Assembly: GCA_002482965.1 (NCBI GenBank) | Contig: DLGZ01000025.1 | Coordinates: 1 to 64,000 of the forward strand | DNA length: 64,000 bases | Direction of reading: 5' to 3' | Source: Verrucomicrobiaceae bacterium UBA7681 | GTDB lineage: Bacteria > Verrucomicrobiota > Verrucomicrobiia > Verrucomicrobiales > Verrucomicrobiaceae | Shown: in pieces, positions 45,801 to 54,500 of the stretch | How the letters are laid out: the number at the start of each line of letters is the position of its first letter | How positions within the stretch are numbered: position 1 is the first letter of the stretch | Notes under the pieces: generated by a model | Told to the model about the DNA's origin: nothing | What the model saw: only the letters and a program-made list of their open reading frames with translations | Databases searched by the model: none | Made by a program: the position numbers and the translations under genes

Positions 45801-48161
45801 TGTGATGCTGGTGGTGGTGAACGAAACGGTGTCACTGCTGGTGGGAGCCACGATGTTCACGGTGCCGCCGGCCCCGACAGTGCCAAGAGAGTCAAAGACC
45901 AGCGAGGCGGTGCCACCGCTGCCGGGAGTGAGCTTGATGGTGCCGGAGCCGGTGGTGGGGGTGAGCACACCAAGGGTCTCGACGTTGTTGATGCTGGCCT
46001 GGCCGACAAACTCCAAGGTGCCACCGGCGTATTGGTTGACCTGATTGAAGACAATCGTGGAGGCGTCGGACACGACCGTGGAAGCAGCGGCGTTGGCCTT
46101 GAGTTTCAAGATGCCATTGGTGATGGTGGTGGTGCCGGTGTACACGTTGGCACCTGCGAGAACCCAGGTGCCTGCGTCCACCTTGGTGAGATTGACGAGA
46201 CCGCCTGCAGCGTTGTTGGGAATGACGCCATTGATGGTGTTCTGAGCGGTGTTGATACCGCCAAGAGTCAAAGTCTTCGCGTTGGAGGCGCTGCCGCCCG
46301 TGGCGGAAAAGTCCGAATTGAGAATCAGGCCGGGGCTGGTGCCGGTCTGATTGGCGAGGATGGTCGCACCGCCGGTGGTGCCAGCAAGATTGATGACCTT
46401 GCTGGTCGTCAAATTGGCTTGGAGGAGATTGTTGCCGACGACGCTCAGAATCGCTGCGGTACTGCCACTGCCGATGTTGATGGTGCCGGTGTTGTTGTTG
46501 ATGGCACGCCAGTCGTTGACGGCAAGCGTGCCTCCGCTCACGCTCACGGTGCCATCGAGTGTGGAGGCTGTGCCGGTGATGGTGAGAGTTCCCGAGCCGG
46601 ACTTGGTCAAGTTGTGCGCAAAACCGGCGGAGGCTCCATTGACGTTGCCATTGATCAGCGTGTTTCCATTGCCGCTGATGGTCATCGTTCTGTCGCCCGT
46701 GTTATCCGTATTGCTCCAGAAATTTCCGGTGAAGCTGAGCAGCGCGCCACCTTGGAGATTGTTCGTCATCGTCGTATTCGAGTTGCCACCGTTGACCGGT
46801 GCGGTCGTGAAACTCATGCCGTAGCCATTGCGGCTGTTGAACGTCAGGACGATATTGTCCTCATACGACAAGTTGCCGAAAGCCACCGTCTGGTCCTTGA
46901 CCGAACTGTTCGGTGTGTGATCCACATAAATGGTGCTGGCGGCACGAAAATAGACATTGGCATTCGTACCGTTCGAGACTTTCACATCCGGAGAATCCAT
47001 GAGCACAGCGAGGACACCGCCATTCAAGTCCAGCACGGCGCTGGTGGTCCCGGCGGTGCGGGTGCCGAGGACACCGGGCGAGTCGATGCGTACGACGCTC
47101 TGACCGCTGGCGGCGCTGCCGCTCACGCGGATGGTGCCGGAAAAGCCGGACGAATCAGTGGGATTGAGGAAGAGGGTGCCACCGCCGCTGGCTTCTAGCG
47201 TTCCGGTGCCGGCGAGAACGCCGGTGATGTTATAAAAACTGGCGCCGGCCTGATTGGTGCCACCCAATGAACTGATGGTCGTGGCGGCCGTGCCGAGCAC
47301 GTTCAAAGTGCCGGTGAAACTGAGGGTGCCATCTGCAGCGATGATGCGGGTGCTGAGGTTGGTGGTGCCATAGGGAGCGCCCATGGTGACGGTGCCAGAG
47401 AGGGTGTTCACGCCGGTGCTGATCACCGCGCCGCTGCGGTCGGAGATGGGCCCCTGCCCCTGAAGCAAAAGATCGCGCGTGATCGTGATGCCGCCGCCAG
47501 TGCCGTCCAAAACCAACGAACCGCCGCCAAAGCCGCGCAAACTGGTGGAGCCGATCACCGGATTGAAGCCCGTGACAACAATGGCCGACGAGTCGCTGCC
47601 CAGCGCGCTTTGATTGGTGATTATCAGCGCGCCATTGCTGATGGTGGTGGTGCCAGTGTAGGCGTTGGCAATGTTACCAAGGCGAATCGTGCCGCCACCC
47701 AGCATGGTGAGACCTTCCGCCCCAAGAATCTGGCTGTTGATCGTGGCACTCACCCCCAAGGCTGCGCTCAAGGTGGGCGTGATTCCTGCGAAGGTGAGAT
47801 CTCCGCCGGTGAGTGTGAACCCGGTGCGGAGGAAGGACAGTTGATTGGCGGTGATGCCGGAACTGAGCGTCACCGTGCTGAGTGTCGGCAGGAGAGTGAT
47901 GGGTGCGCTGAAGATGGCGTTGTCTGAGCTGGTATTGGGCCACAGGCCGAGCGCAGAACCATCCCACCAGTTCGAGGTTGTCAGTTCCCACTCGCCCGTG
48001 CCGCCGAGGCCGGTGCCATTCACGTTGTTGCCAGCAGTACTGGCGTCGGAGTCCCAGTAAAAAGCAGCTGCTTTCGCAGACTCCAACTGACACAACAGCA
48101 GCGTGAAAACAAAAAGTCCGCACCATGCGGGGACGCTGAAAAGCTTACGAGTGGCCTTCAT
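33894..48161 (-). CDS. Giant PEP-CTERM protein with autotransporter-associated beta-strand repeats
   Basis: This complete gene encodes 4755 residues. It starts at 48161 with a signal peptide (MKATRKLFSVPAWCGLFVFT, cleavage near AKA-A). The head resembles strand-repeat proteins (FYWDSDASTAG, then WELTTSNWWDGS and LWPNTSSDNAIFSA). The body has at least eleven copies of the pattern N-x-Y-[ST]-G-x-T-x-(4-6)-G-x-L, for example NAYTGTTTISNGALII, NVYTGTTTITNGILKL and STYSGTTTVAAGTLQV. This repeat family predicts a long parallel beta-helix. No beta-barrel translocator follows; instead the C-terminus is PEPSR, a hydrophobic stretch (LLLMLGLFSFL) and RRRR, the PEP-CTERM signal for exosortase sorting. 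It is expected on the surface or in extracellular matrix, as adhesin or fibre; ligand unknown. The composition is rich in Gly, Thr, Ser and Asn and very poor in Cys. Confidence 0.92.
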   Translation of the reverse strand: MKATRKLFSVPAWCGLFVFTLLLCQLESAKAAAFYWDSDASTAGNNVNGTGLGGTGEWELTTSNWWDGSALGLWPNTSSDNAIFSAPITLLPTLSTVTLSSGITANQLSFLRTGFTLTGGDLTFAGITPTLSAALGVSATINSQILGAEGLTMLGGGTIRLGNIANAYTGTTTISNGALIITNQSALGSDSSAIVVTGFNPVIGSTSLRGFGGGSLVLDGTGGGITITRDLLLQGQGPISDRSGAVISTGVNTLSGTVTMGAPYGTTNLSTRIIAADGTLSFTGTLNVLGTAATTISSLGGTNQAGASFYNITGVLAGTGTLEASGGGTLFLNPTDSSGFSGTIRVSGSAASGQSVVRIDSPGVLGTRTAGTTSAVLDLNGGVLAVLMDSPDVKVSNGTNANVYFRAASTIYVDHTPNSSVKDQTVAFGNLSYEDNIVLTFNSRNGYGMSFTTAPVNGGNSNTTMTNNLQGGALLSFTGNFWSNTDNTGDRTMTISGNGNTLINGNVNGASAGFAHNLTKSGSGTLTITGTASTLDGTVSVSGGTLAVNDWRAINNNTGTINIGSGSTAAILSVVGNNLLQANLTTSKVINLAGTTGGATILANQTGTSPGLILNSDFSATGGSASNAKTLTLGGINTAQNTINGVIPNNAAGGLVNLTKVDAGTWVLAGANVYTGTTTITNGILKLKANAAASTVVSDASTIVFNQVNQYAGGTLEFVGQASINNVETLGVLTPTTGSGTIKLTPGSGGTASLVFDSLGTVGAGGTVNIVAPTSSDTVSFTTTSITNNIANAGLFYNGSDFAFVPGAGLALRAPDYASDADFATSATALTAGMSNEITGSFSNAAVTIDSLRINGAQALTMTGLLTIRTAAATNASGGIILTGGSGSISGTGVSTGGSGALVINVDGGANTLTLNAPITSTTTGGFTKVGEGTLVLAGVNAQTGTVNINEGTVQLSGTGRLAASNVSVSVRQGATIDLNGVTPSGSTNSWNNAGTLTNSSSIAVTFNVGGSNGTGTSFGTFTETNGVINILKTGTGAQSWLGLSNYTGVTTIASTGIVTVNNVANGGFESGFGAATSDAGNLVFTGTSTIQSYGGLSFAGTTNDFTDRLFTFNGSTNGGARIQANGVNGATLSFTNTGALAFGSAAAGKAQGLVLGGTSTGDNRFFPIINDNGAAVTSVYKADAGVWYLEATNGYSGVTEIRGGLLYADDGISLPTASNLVLNGGSLATTGAFTRTLGTGANQVQFSGAAAGGFSAGGASLTVDLGSNPIWGATAGFLDGGALLFNAISQTVGGLAKSDVTMLNGFEITKGTTISGLSLTTAAGSATVTVASGTTAGLTAGQTITGNAAIPVGATIANIISATQFTLTSGTGVLDSTGVSTNFSGDGYRQVNVGDFTTIGADFATISGVISGAGNLAKEGAGILNLRGDNTYTGQTLVRQGTLAVVTLGNSASGGSTSVGDATLGNTNAGAILLGNGGTTVGILEYIGLGETSDRYIRLNTTTGSNQIHADGVGALILTNVANDLVAGNKVLLLRGVNAAGNMITSQLSDNGGTLGIQVDSSAMWILTNGSNDYSGTTTFTAGSLGIGDDHAFGTGNLDWSNGTLFSYGADRTIDNVVRLVNNTTTAFAGDYSLTTTSVFQLLTSANNNGLNNNVVSGKSLTFAGATANLLTANRVFTVDGSGLTIIDGDFTTTTSFGIVLTKTGDGVLQLNGSSSNYNLNNASTDIDRGTLRMGADNAIASGAGFGSVLLTPELANADTATLDLNGTSQTINGLTANTDGTAAIDNTSSTAASLTVGANDSAVIYGGGVGTYSIQNSGGGALSITKTGSADATISNGVSLTYTGTTNVNGGSFTVGSSLNGTTGLSVTNASTLALTGGISAPLAVTSVIVDNGSTLNLLDGAGNQLNQLTLLSLGSSGGTMTTLRFNVGDGITPGDNANTDLLGLLAGGTLNLFAGNQITLNLSDTGLNASQTYSLISSADGGLITGPLGASDWILGLTPGGFSSITIHQTDNLISITTGTLITGTSYWRGLTDTTWNGNVNNWSQDKAGTIVALSTPGQGTDVIFQWDAASNAAVSTTLEQSVKINSLTFEAATNGANTPASVTIGSGVDPSFRLSIAPQVASDGITITTGGPATVNITAPVRLGSDQTWTVADAGSVLSIGSLLGEADVIKSGLGRVTLTNAADLTFNSTLTSDFNINAGTLEILDATALGSKINGNLATITVGSGGAFYYNGAANSAATGVANNLTLSGGTLSAGGNAGNNYYTGTVNVSANSFINMRGSNSAVLTATQGNVVLSGIVSGSGSLTVDSITTLSSGNQVTGTLYFQAENSSWSGGINLIRGTIQTQTVTGLGTGDITATMGRIQFVTAGGTTHNLGQNIAVDGSGGILELSADASGTPVSDMTVNLTGIITIGSATNANNALRISQASDNFSLINITNSIVLGNDASLTYQGSSVRSLLISAVISDGGMGYDLAINDELGAWGVTSRTVTLTGANTFSGDISLKEGTLEFNTVTNIGGAASSLGMGSAINILGTSSLRFMGDTSQSTDRLITISASPTLEASGTSGAIITYAGAITMATDNVLTLIGTGEGIISGGIAQPLGAASADLLVNSGIWTLRDNTVTIADDVIVTGVGTVLNLNTTGVLAAATPAGTSSGLYARTGAVINLNADDVNGAANSGGLDFIILGDSGGPESGVLNTNTFNITTLRLDVGQRSAILTGQIDGTGTVTVTNGDINLYDGIVNANLASTGSTALEKFGSGTVTLKGDNSGLGSTGSSILYEGTLVLDYTISNTTKLRTTSALEILGGNLVLTGNASAATSQTVASITLDGSATSDNSSASTITLTPGAGQEMVLNLGAITRTSTNRDGTIRFILPTGTQSATHGFTTTTVNGAQGLLGLSGFATVDDGTGVWFATNSGGNIIALVSTIENDVTTWAVGDHVTDDTTGFSGTLQGLSINSLRFDAVAGSDLNIASGGLLSIASGGILVTSNVGGTPSIQGGTLASGVTELIITQESAQTFTISSDIRINHAVTKSGTGTLLLTGNNVYTDETEILQGTLQVSGGNAIGDNSIVSLNAYLDTTLELLDDETIGRLSGGQRATNSDNGTVAVGTHTLTINEVSSTTYAGFFTGTGSIVKLSAGNLNLNNISTGFTGVFTVASGTLQLSGIGQINASIIRVSKNGALFIDNNSTTRSGTRILDTTAITLDSADGTLQGQTIVRGLSIRTDQDGTLDETVGVVTAASGASYVGMEATTSNDDSDIIASDIVRLNNSTLNIRGTNLGSTNARNNQFRIVTASDATFISSNLVGGGGLAGTKNISIVPWAVGEDIGSNALAATNMGNSLVTYVSGAGFRPLDFATEYNTYALAGTTDNVRESLSTDLTGLGGKTINALVFDNTATVALNVTGSGAGQTLGVTSGALLFTVTGAVTNIAYTTTLGGFDNGITVGSTNEYVFSVINPNSSNSLTTGSTTIGSSIVTVASTTGLLAGMPVFGAGIASGATVLSVTDATHFLMSLPSTLTASSQTYQYATLENLTASINSPLTSTADITKSGRGTLILSGVNTAGGGTMKTTLNEGVLEIASLDNIGGATGSLVFAGGTLRLGAGFSDDISLRSIIFLQGGATIDTNGNNLSLNQSVGSGVGDLTKTGAGNLILNAAATYTGATNIFGGTLIINADNATGVGGNLNIGAGATLDLVSYNITARLVSVFGDSPVILGSGSITASAGFYFGNTGDISVDTALAGAGGLLKTQTNTLTLTGLSTFAGPVEVQAGTLSFNSITSVGGGASALGSSATAQDGVIHVGLSTVATTLIYTGSGSISDRTIGMQGTTGALTLDSSGTGALVLGGVQFETAGNKTLTLRGLSDPLLDNTLGGLDEYGLGVLTLIKLDTNTWVISGPGSYSGATSINDGILRFTADQSLGGALNFGTANSTSTAGTLDLSTASATFAGNLLVQTNTAAETNQILIGAGETLTVGGTVTLGSGAANSTTLFTASGLGALSVINTTGTGVTFLVGNSNTNISTADFSALSTMDVSLNTTSGILQIGSTSGTNSTGYGTLILAQNTTITASALTVGGGGSYTGNLGQINALQLGTATNVINVDAVNIGTGGRDLGSITFFNSNGTVTIRAADGVSAAAFNMASINGVTGVGLPAGNRNTFDVTGHTADLLFGAVTIGTQATRTGPIENLFAFDTGTLTTGNLTMGSKTSSGNNTNVINLGGGIVAIGSGTGTAATLASNSNTGAVSSIINVTAGTVTIGSGSGQALIMGNSNTNGTGSTTTALNVSGGDVTLATTAVTMAIATTGTANASIGITGGTLTVQGDIVSGTGGGTRIASITLDGGLLDMTGRSIGASTNAIAFNAQSGTLKNLAELNGGTAFSKTTSGTLYMDGVNSYTGTTTVTAGTLQFLVETALYNNTPASWTDANIVVSSGATAAFNVGGTGEFTASDVDVIKSLGTPTGGFTDGSFIGLDTTNATGGSFTYDGVIADTNSGANSVGLKKLGANILVLNQTSTYSGTTTVAAGTLQVGDGASGALAGSGIVTVSIDGTLSGSGSIAGATVISSGAVLAPGVGATDTSNQTLTFTAAGTAVDVQNGGQIQLGLTSTSQVDASFDFSTDANTYLNTHGGATGTAYTTIWDQSGDYDSVRLTNGTFNLGTTAGGTIKVNNNSATLNAGNIFKLLDWTTVGTLDSLAGTGSFTTANLDLSSVSLDPGLSWDTSAFTTYGVIVVVPEPSRILLLMLGLFSFLRRRRTVS

Positions 48162-48560
48162 GCACGTAATGAAATAGTTGGGATTGGTCTTTCCATGACG
48201 GCAGGATGCACCGCACATATGATCAGACAGGTTGTGGTAGAGTGATCAGTCTGAGTGATCTGCATTCTTTGGAACAAGACCAAAGTGATCCTTAGAACAA
48301 CTCTTGGCCTATGTCTTAGCCGCTAAGAATTTAGTCTTTATGTTTAGACTTCTAATTTCTTTACTTTCCCCACTGACTCATCATTCATCGCTGATTTTTT
48401 CAATCCGATGAAGGCACGCAACCACCCACGGTACGTCCCATTGACCCGAGCACAATGTTGCCTGTGCCCCCTTAAAGACAGGTGGCCACTATTTAGGCTG
48501 CGTCTGCAAAACGCCTTACTGTGCCTGCCGCAGTTTCAGGAGGCGCTGAGAGGAGGCCGT
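48162..48560. promoter_or_regulatory. AT-rich spacer between the giant genes with repeated AGTGATC sites
   Basis: This 399-bp gap is the likely control region of the downstream giant gene (start 48161, minus strand). AGTGATC occurs three times (48241-48247, 48254-48260, 48284-48290), and a related ATGATCAG lies at 48219-48226. Two TGATCA palindromes are thus only 23 bp apart. Beyond them, about 48300-48410 is distinctly A/T-rich for this genome, as expected near a promoter. No gene is seen, and no clear terminator for the upstream giant gene. Confidence 0.5.
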
Positions 48561-51500
48561 TCAGCGAACTGACCGGCGGCGGCGAACCATCAGTCCGAAA
48601 AGCCCCAGCATCAGGAAGAGCAAACGAGAGGGCTCCGGAACGACGACGATGATGCCATTGCTGGCAAAGAGATCGGAATTGAAAGACAGGCCGTCGCCAA
48701 GCACAATGCCGCCGTAGTCGAAGGTGGTTGATACAGGCATGGAGCCAGTGGCAGTCCAGTCGATGAGTTTGAAAACATCTCCATAAGCCGGAATGTAACC
48801 GTAAAGGAAAACAGAGTCTATTTTGAGGGTGCCGTCGATGACGGGAACTGCAGTTCCATTCACCATGATGTTGTCGTGCAGGGTGGTTCCGACGACATAA
48901 TTGCTCCATGCGGAGGGCACACTGCCCACCAGCCCGGTGAGATTGCCATTGCTGCCCATCTGTGCCTGCACTGTCGAGGCGTCATTGGTGGTGGCACCAC
49001 CGAGCTGCATCAGCAGAGTGCCGCCTGCACTGACGGTGAAATTACCACCGACGGTGAGCTGGCCCTCTGCCGCAATGCCTGGAGCAATCGTGCTGCCAGC
49101 ATGCACATTCAGGTCTCCACCCAACACGCCGGTGCCGCCCAGAATGCCATTGTTGACCTCCGTAGATCCGGTGTTGGTATTGACCGCCGTAAACAACAGG
49201 GTGCCGGCACCTTCCTTGGTGAGGGTCCCTTCGCCGGTGACGACACTGCTGACAGTCGCCGTGGTGCTGGCGGCTGTTTCAATGGTGCCACCTGAGGCTC
49301 CAACGGTGATGCCACGATTGCTGTTTTGAATGGCGAGGGTCGCGGTGGTCAACAGCGTTCCGCCATTCAGTGTGAGCTGGTCTGCGGTGGCTGCGCCTGG
49401 ATTTGCACCGAGGTTTGATTCACTTGAAATGGAGAGCTTGCCCGCGCTGATGACGGTCTTGCCGGTGTAGGTGTTCGTGCCCGCAAGAACCAGCGTGCCG
49501 CCCGTAGTCTTGGTGAGGGTGCCGCCACCATTAAGCTCGCCGAGATTTTTCAAAGTGCCTGCGGCGGCCACAAAGGTGACGTTTTGTGCAGCGGAACCGA
49601 TGTTGCTGCCGGTCATGTCGAGAGTTCCGCCATCGAGGTTCACTGTGGCAGAGGAGGTGCCAGCCCCGAGGGCTCGGACGATGTTGCCGTTTACCGTGGT
49701 GGTGCCGCCGGTCAGATTGAGGCTGGCAGTGGCTGTCGTGTTGGTAGCGGCGCTGGCCATTGTGATCGCGGTGCCAGCAGTCGCTCCAATGGAAACCGTA
49801 CCGCCTGTGACATTGATGGTGGCAACAGCCTGGTTGGTTGCGGTGGCAGCCTGTCCCATCTGCAGAATGCCGCTGCCAATGGTCACCGTGCCGCCACCCA
49901 GATTGAGGGTGCTGCTGACCAGAGGGACGCCAGCCAGCGGCGTGCCCGTTTTGACGGACATCGTGAGGCTGGTCATGTCGAGAGTGCCCGTGTCAAAGGA
50001 GAAGACGTTGGTCAGGGTGTCTCCACGAGTGGACTGCGTGCCGATGGCAACCGCACCGAACAGCAGGTCTGCATTGTGGCCTGTGACGTCGAAGGTGTTC
50101 TGCACACCCGTGGCGGTGGCCACACCCGTCCCGCCGCCGATGGCGCCCATGTTGAACGCCACACGGCTGACGCCGTCTGCGGCCCGCACGATGATGGTGC
50201 CGGAACCTGAATTGAAGGTGACGGATCCGAAGTCGCGCGTGCCGGTGCCGATGTTGAACACATCTGCATTGATGGCGTTGGTGCCAGAGCCGAGCTTGAG
50301 CTGATTGACCTGTCCCACGGAGCCTCCGTACTGACCACCGTCACCGACGGCAAAGGTCTTGGCTGTGATGGTGTTGTCGGTGGCCAATGTCAGCACCGAG
50401 TAGGCATTGGCGGTGTTGGCCGTGGAGTTGTTGCTGACCCTGAATGTGCCAGTGCTGGCATTCAAGAGGATGCTCAAGCTGCTCAAGCTGCTGAAATCAG
50501 CCGTCGCCAGATTGCCCTGACCGCTGGTTGTACCAACGTAGCCACCCACTGTGAAGAACCCGTTGGCAGTGGTATTGTTCACGGTCACGGTGCCACTGCC
50601 GCTGGTCGTGAAATTGGTGGTGGTGAGTGTGGCATTGCTGGAGCCAATGGTGACGTTGCCATTGATCGTCAGTGTCCGGCCGGAAGCTGTGAGAAGCTGG
50701 TTGGCCGTGACATTGTCGCTGGAGACTGAGAAATTGCCCACCGTCTGATTGAAGCCGGAGATATCCAGAGTGGCCGCAGCACCACCCGTAGCCAGGGTAC
50801 CCAGCACAAACGCATTCGCGACCGGCAGCGTGTTGGTCGCTCCAATGACGAGAGTGCCTGCACCCGCCGTGGTGGTGCCGGTGTAGGTGCTGACGCCAGA
50901 GGCCGCACTGATGGTGGTGGTATTGGTGTTCGTGATCGTCAGGTTATTGGCGGTGGTGCCATTGCCGTTGGCGATGGCTCCGGTGATGGCGGTGGCTCCG
51001 GTGCCGGCAATCGTCAGCGTGCGTGCATTGGCGGTTTCCGGATTGATGTCGACGCTGGTGAAGGTCAGAGTTTTGCCAGCACCGATGTTGTTGGTGAGTG
51101 TTCTGGAGGCACCCGTCGAACCAGTGAGTTTGCCGTTGAAGGTCAGGTTCTCAGTGCCTGAGACCGTCACGGCGGTGAGCGTGATGGCATTGGCGATGCT
51201 GCGCGAAGCATTGAGCGCCTGAACGGTGCCTGCGGTGAAGGTGAGGAGGCCGCTGGCCAGGCCGCCGTTCGAGTTGCTGTTGAACTGGAGCATGCCGGTG
51301 GTCAGCGTGGTAGCTCCGGCGGAGCTGTTGCTGCCGGAAAACACGAGCGTGCCGGCGGCCGCATTCATTGTGGTGGTGCCGGTGTAAGTGTTGGCACCGC
51401 CAAGGGTGGTGATTCCCGTGTTGGTGATGGTGAGAGTACCTGCAAGACCAGAACCGTTGAAGTCGGCAATGTTGCCGCTCACGGTGGTGTTGCCGCTGCC

Positions 51501-54500
51501 GGCGATGGTCTGAGTGCCGGCTGTTCCCGAAACGTCAGAGAGGAACACATTGCCACCCAGAGTGAGCAGGTTGCCGCCAGTGATGCTGCTGGTCAAAGTT
51601 CTGGAGCCACTGACGAAGGTGAAGCTGCCATTCATGGTCAGACTTTGGGAACCGGAAACCGTGACCGCCGTCATCAACACATTGCTGGTGATCGAGCGTG
51701 CGGCATTGAGCGCCTGCAATGTACCCGCCGTGAGTGTGAGAGTGCCGCTGCCAAGACCACTGCCGCCACCCAGGGCGGAACTGCTGTTGAACTGGATGGT
51801 GCCAGTGGTCAGCGTGGTGGCTCCGGCGCTGCTGTTGCTTCCGGAGAGCACCAGGAAGCCCGCAGCCGCGTTCATGGTAGTGAGGCCGGAATAAGTGTTC
51901 GCCCCGCTGAGAGTGGTGGTGCTGGTGTTGGTGATGATGAGCGCACCCGCAACGCCAGAGCCATTGAAGTTGGCGATGTTGCCGCTGAGGGTGGTGAGTC
52001 CCGAACCCGCGATGGTCGCCGCACCTGCGACGGTGGCGGAGTCAGAGAGAAACACATTGCCGCCCAGGGTAAGCAGGTTGCCACCGGTGATGCTGCTGGT
52101 CAGCGTGCGGGCGCCGCTGACGAATGTGAAGTTGCCGTTGATGGTCAGACTCTGGGAACCTGAAACCGTGACAGCGGTCAACGTTACGGCGTTGGAGAGG
52201 GTGCGTGCGGCATTGATGGCCTGCAGAACGCCTGCCGTGAGAGTCAGTGTGCCGCTGGCAATGCCGCCGTTGGTCGCGCCCCCAAGCTGGATCGTACCGG
52301 CGGTCAAAGTTGTGCCGCCAGCGCCGCTGTTGCTGCCGTTGAAAATGATCGTGCCGCCGGAGGTGGTCTGGGAAGTGAGGCCGCCATAATTGTTGGCCCC
52401 GTTGAGTGTGAGGATGCCAGTGCCGGTGTAGTTGAGGCCGCTGGTCGTCGAGGTGCCGCCGTTGGTCACGGCACCATTGATGATGATGTTGGCCACGTTG
52501 CCGGTGAGAACATCAACGCGATTTGCGGCATTGTTGCTGAGGGCATAGCTGCCGATGACCAAGCTGCTGCCGGCTCCGGCGGTAACCGTGATGGTGTTGA
52601 CGGCGTTGGCCGTGTTGGTCAGGGCACCCAGAGACAGCATCCTGTTGGTGCCGCCCATGGTGATCGTCAAAGCTGAAGCACCCACATTGACCGCACCCGA
52701 ACCGAAGTTGAGGTCGTTGCTGCCCGTGAAGATGAAGCTGCCGCCCAGAGTCATGTTGTTGTTCTGGACGAGAGTCAGGGCGGAACCGGTGACATTGTCG
52801 ATGGTGCCGCCGCTGATGATGATGGTACCACCGGCGAGACCGCCGTTGTTGGCACTGGAGTTGTTCAAGAGCAGCGTGCCTGCCGTCAGCGTGGTGCCGC
52901 CGGTGGAGCTGCTGTTGGTGCCGGAGGTTTTGAGTGTGCCGGCGGCATTGTTCATCACCGTCAAACCACTGTAGCTGTTGTCGCCATTGAGTTCGAGGAT
53001 CCCGGAGCCCACCTGTTGCAATCCACCGCTGCCGGAGACCGTGGCACCGAAGGTGACGTTGTCACTGCGATTGAAGGAGAGCGTGCCATTGTCAGTGATG
53101 GTGCTGCCATTGCTGAGACTGCCGGTGGTGCCGCCATTGCCAAGCTGGAGAGTGGCGCCCGAGTTGATCTGGGTGGCGCCAGAGTAGGTGTTCGCATTGG
53201 TCAATGTCGTGGTGCCGGAGGCGATGGTCAGCCCCGTCTTGAAGGTGCCTGAGCCCAACGCATCCTGAATGAGACCGCCGAAGGTCGAGGTGCCGTTGAT
53301 GGTCAGGAATCCATCGCCCGTGGTGCTGCTGTTGCCAATGATCTGACTGCCTGCGACCGCGCCAGCTCCCTCGGCGAGTGAGCTGACGGTTTGACTGAAA
53401 CCGTTGAGATCCAGCACACCGTTAGAACCGGTCGTTCCCAGTGAGATGGCTCCGGTGCCAAGCGCACCGTCAGCCCCCAGCATGATGGTGCCATTGAGCA
53501 CGATGACACCCCCCGTGAAGGTGTTGGTGCTGGCCAGAACCAACGTGCCGCCACCGGTGACAACCACGGAAATGTTGCGTGAAGCACCGTTGCTGATGAG
53601 ACCACCGAAAGTGCTCGATGTCGCGCTGCTGTAGGTCAGGACTGAATTGCTGGTGGCGCTGTTGTTGGTGATCGTCTGGTCCGAAGCCGTACCTGCGGTG
53701 GCCAAAGCGCTTACCGTGAGGTTGAATCCATTCAAGTCCAGGATGCCACTGGTGCCGCTGGCGCCAACGAGAACTGCGGAGCCCGTGGGAACTGCCGTGG
53801 CGCTACCGAGGGCCAGGACACCCTGTGCGACGGTGACACCGCCGCCGTAGGTGTTGGTTCCCGAGAGGGTTTTAACCGCAGTGGGCGAGGACATGTTGAT
53901 GAGCACCGAACCGGTGCCGCTGATATTTCCGGCAAAGGTCGAACTGTCGGAACGGTTGAAAGCCAGGACGCCATTATCCAGAATGTCACCTGTGATGGAA
54001 CCGGTGGTGCCACCATTGCCGATCTGCAGGGTGCCGCCGGTGATGGTCGTGGAGGAACCGGAACCGAAGTTGTTGGTGCCGGTGAGGATGGTGAAGCCTG
54101 CGATGTTTTCGAGCGTGCCAGAACCGGTGATGCTGCCGGACACGACCAGGCCGGTGCTGGTGGTGTTGAAGGTCAGCGCACCATTGTTAAGGATGTCCCC
54201 GGAGATGGAGCCGCCCGCACCGCCATTGCCCACGTTCAGTGTGTTGGCAGCGTCAATCGTGGTGCCACCCGTGCTGTCGAGAGTGCCTGTCAGAGTGAGT
54301 GCGCCGCCGCCGGTGACCAGCGTGGTGCCGGAGCCGGTGATGTTTCCGGTGTAGCTGTAAGCGTTGCTGCGATTGAAGACGAGTGCGGCATTGTTCGTAA
54401 TACCGCCCGTGCCCACAATGGAACCCGTGGTGGAGCCATCACCGATGAGCAGTGTACCGCCACTGATGGTGGTGAGGCCGGTGTAGGAGTTGGCACCCGA

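Noticed and set aside
46032..47198. 388-codon plus-strand open frame, and dozens of shorter ones across 34-64 kb
   Set aside because: Shadows of the giant strand-repeat genes, whose codon bias leaves long open frames on the opposite strand.
33894..48161. Classical type V autotransporter
   Set aside because: No C-terminal beta-barrel; the protein ends in a PEP-CTERM signal.
50840..52319. CRISPR-like array from repeated units
   Set aside because: Units are about 500 bp, in frame and coding; no short direct repeats with unique spacers.
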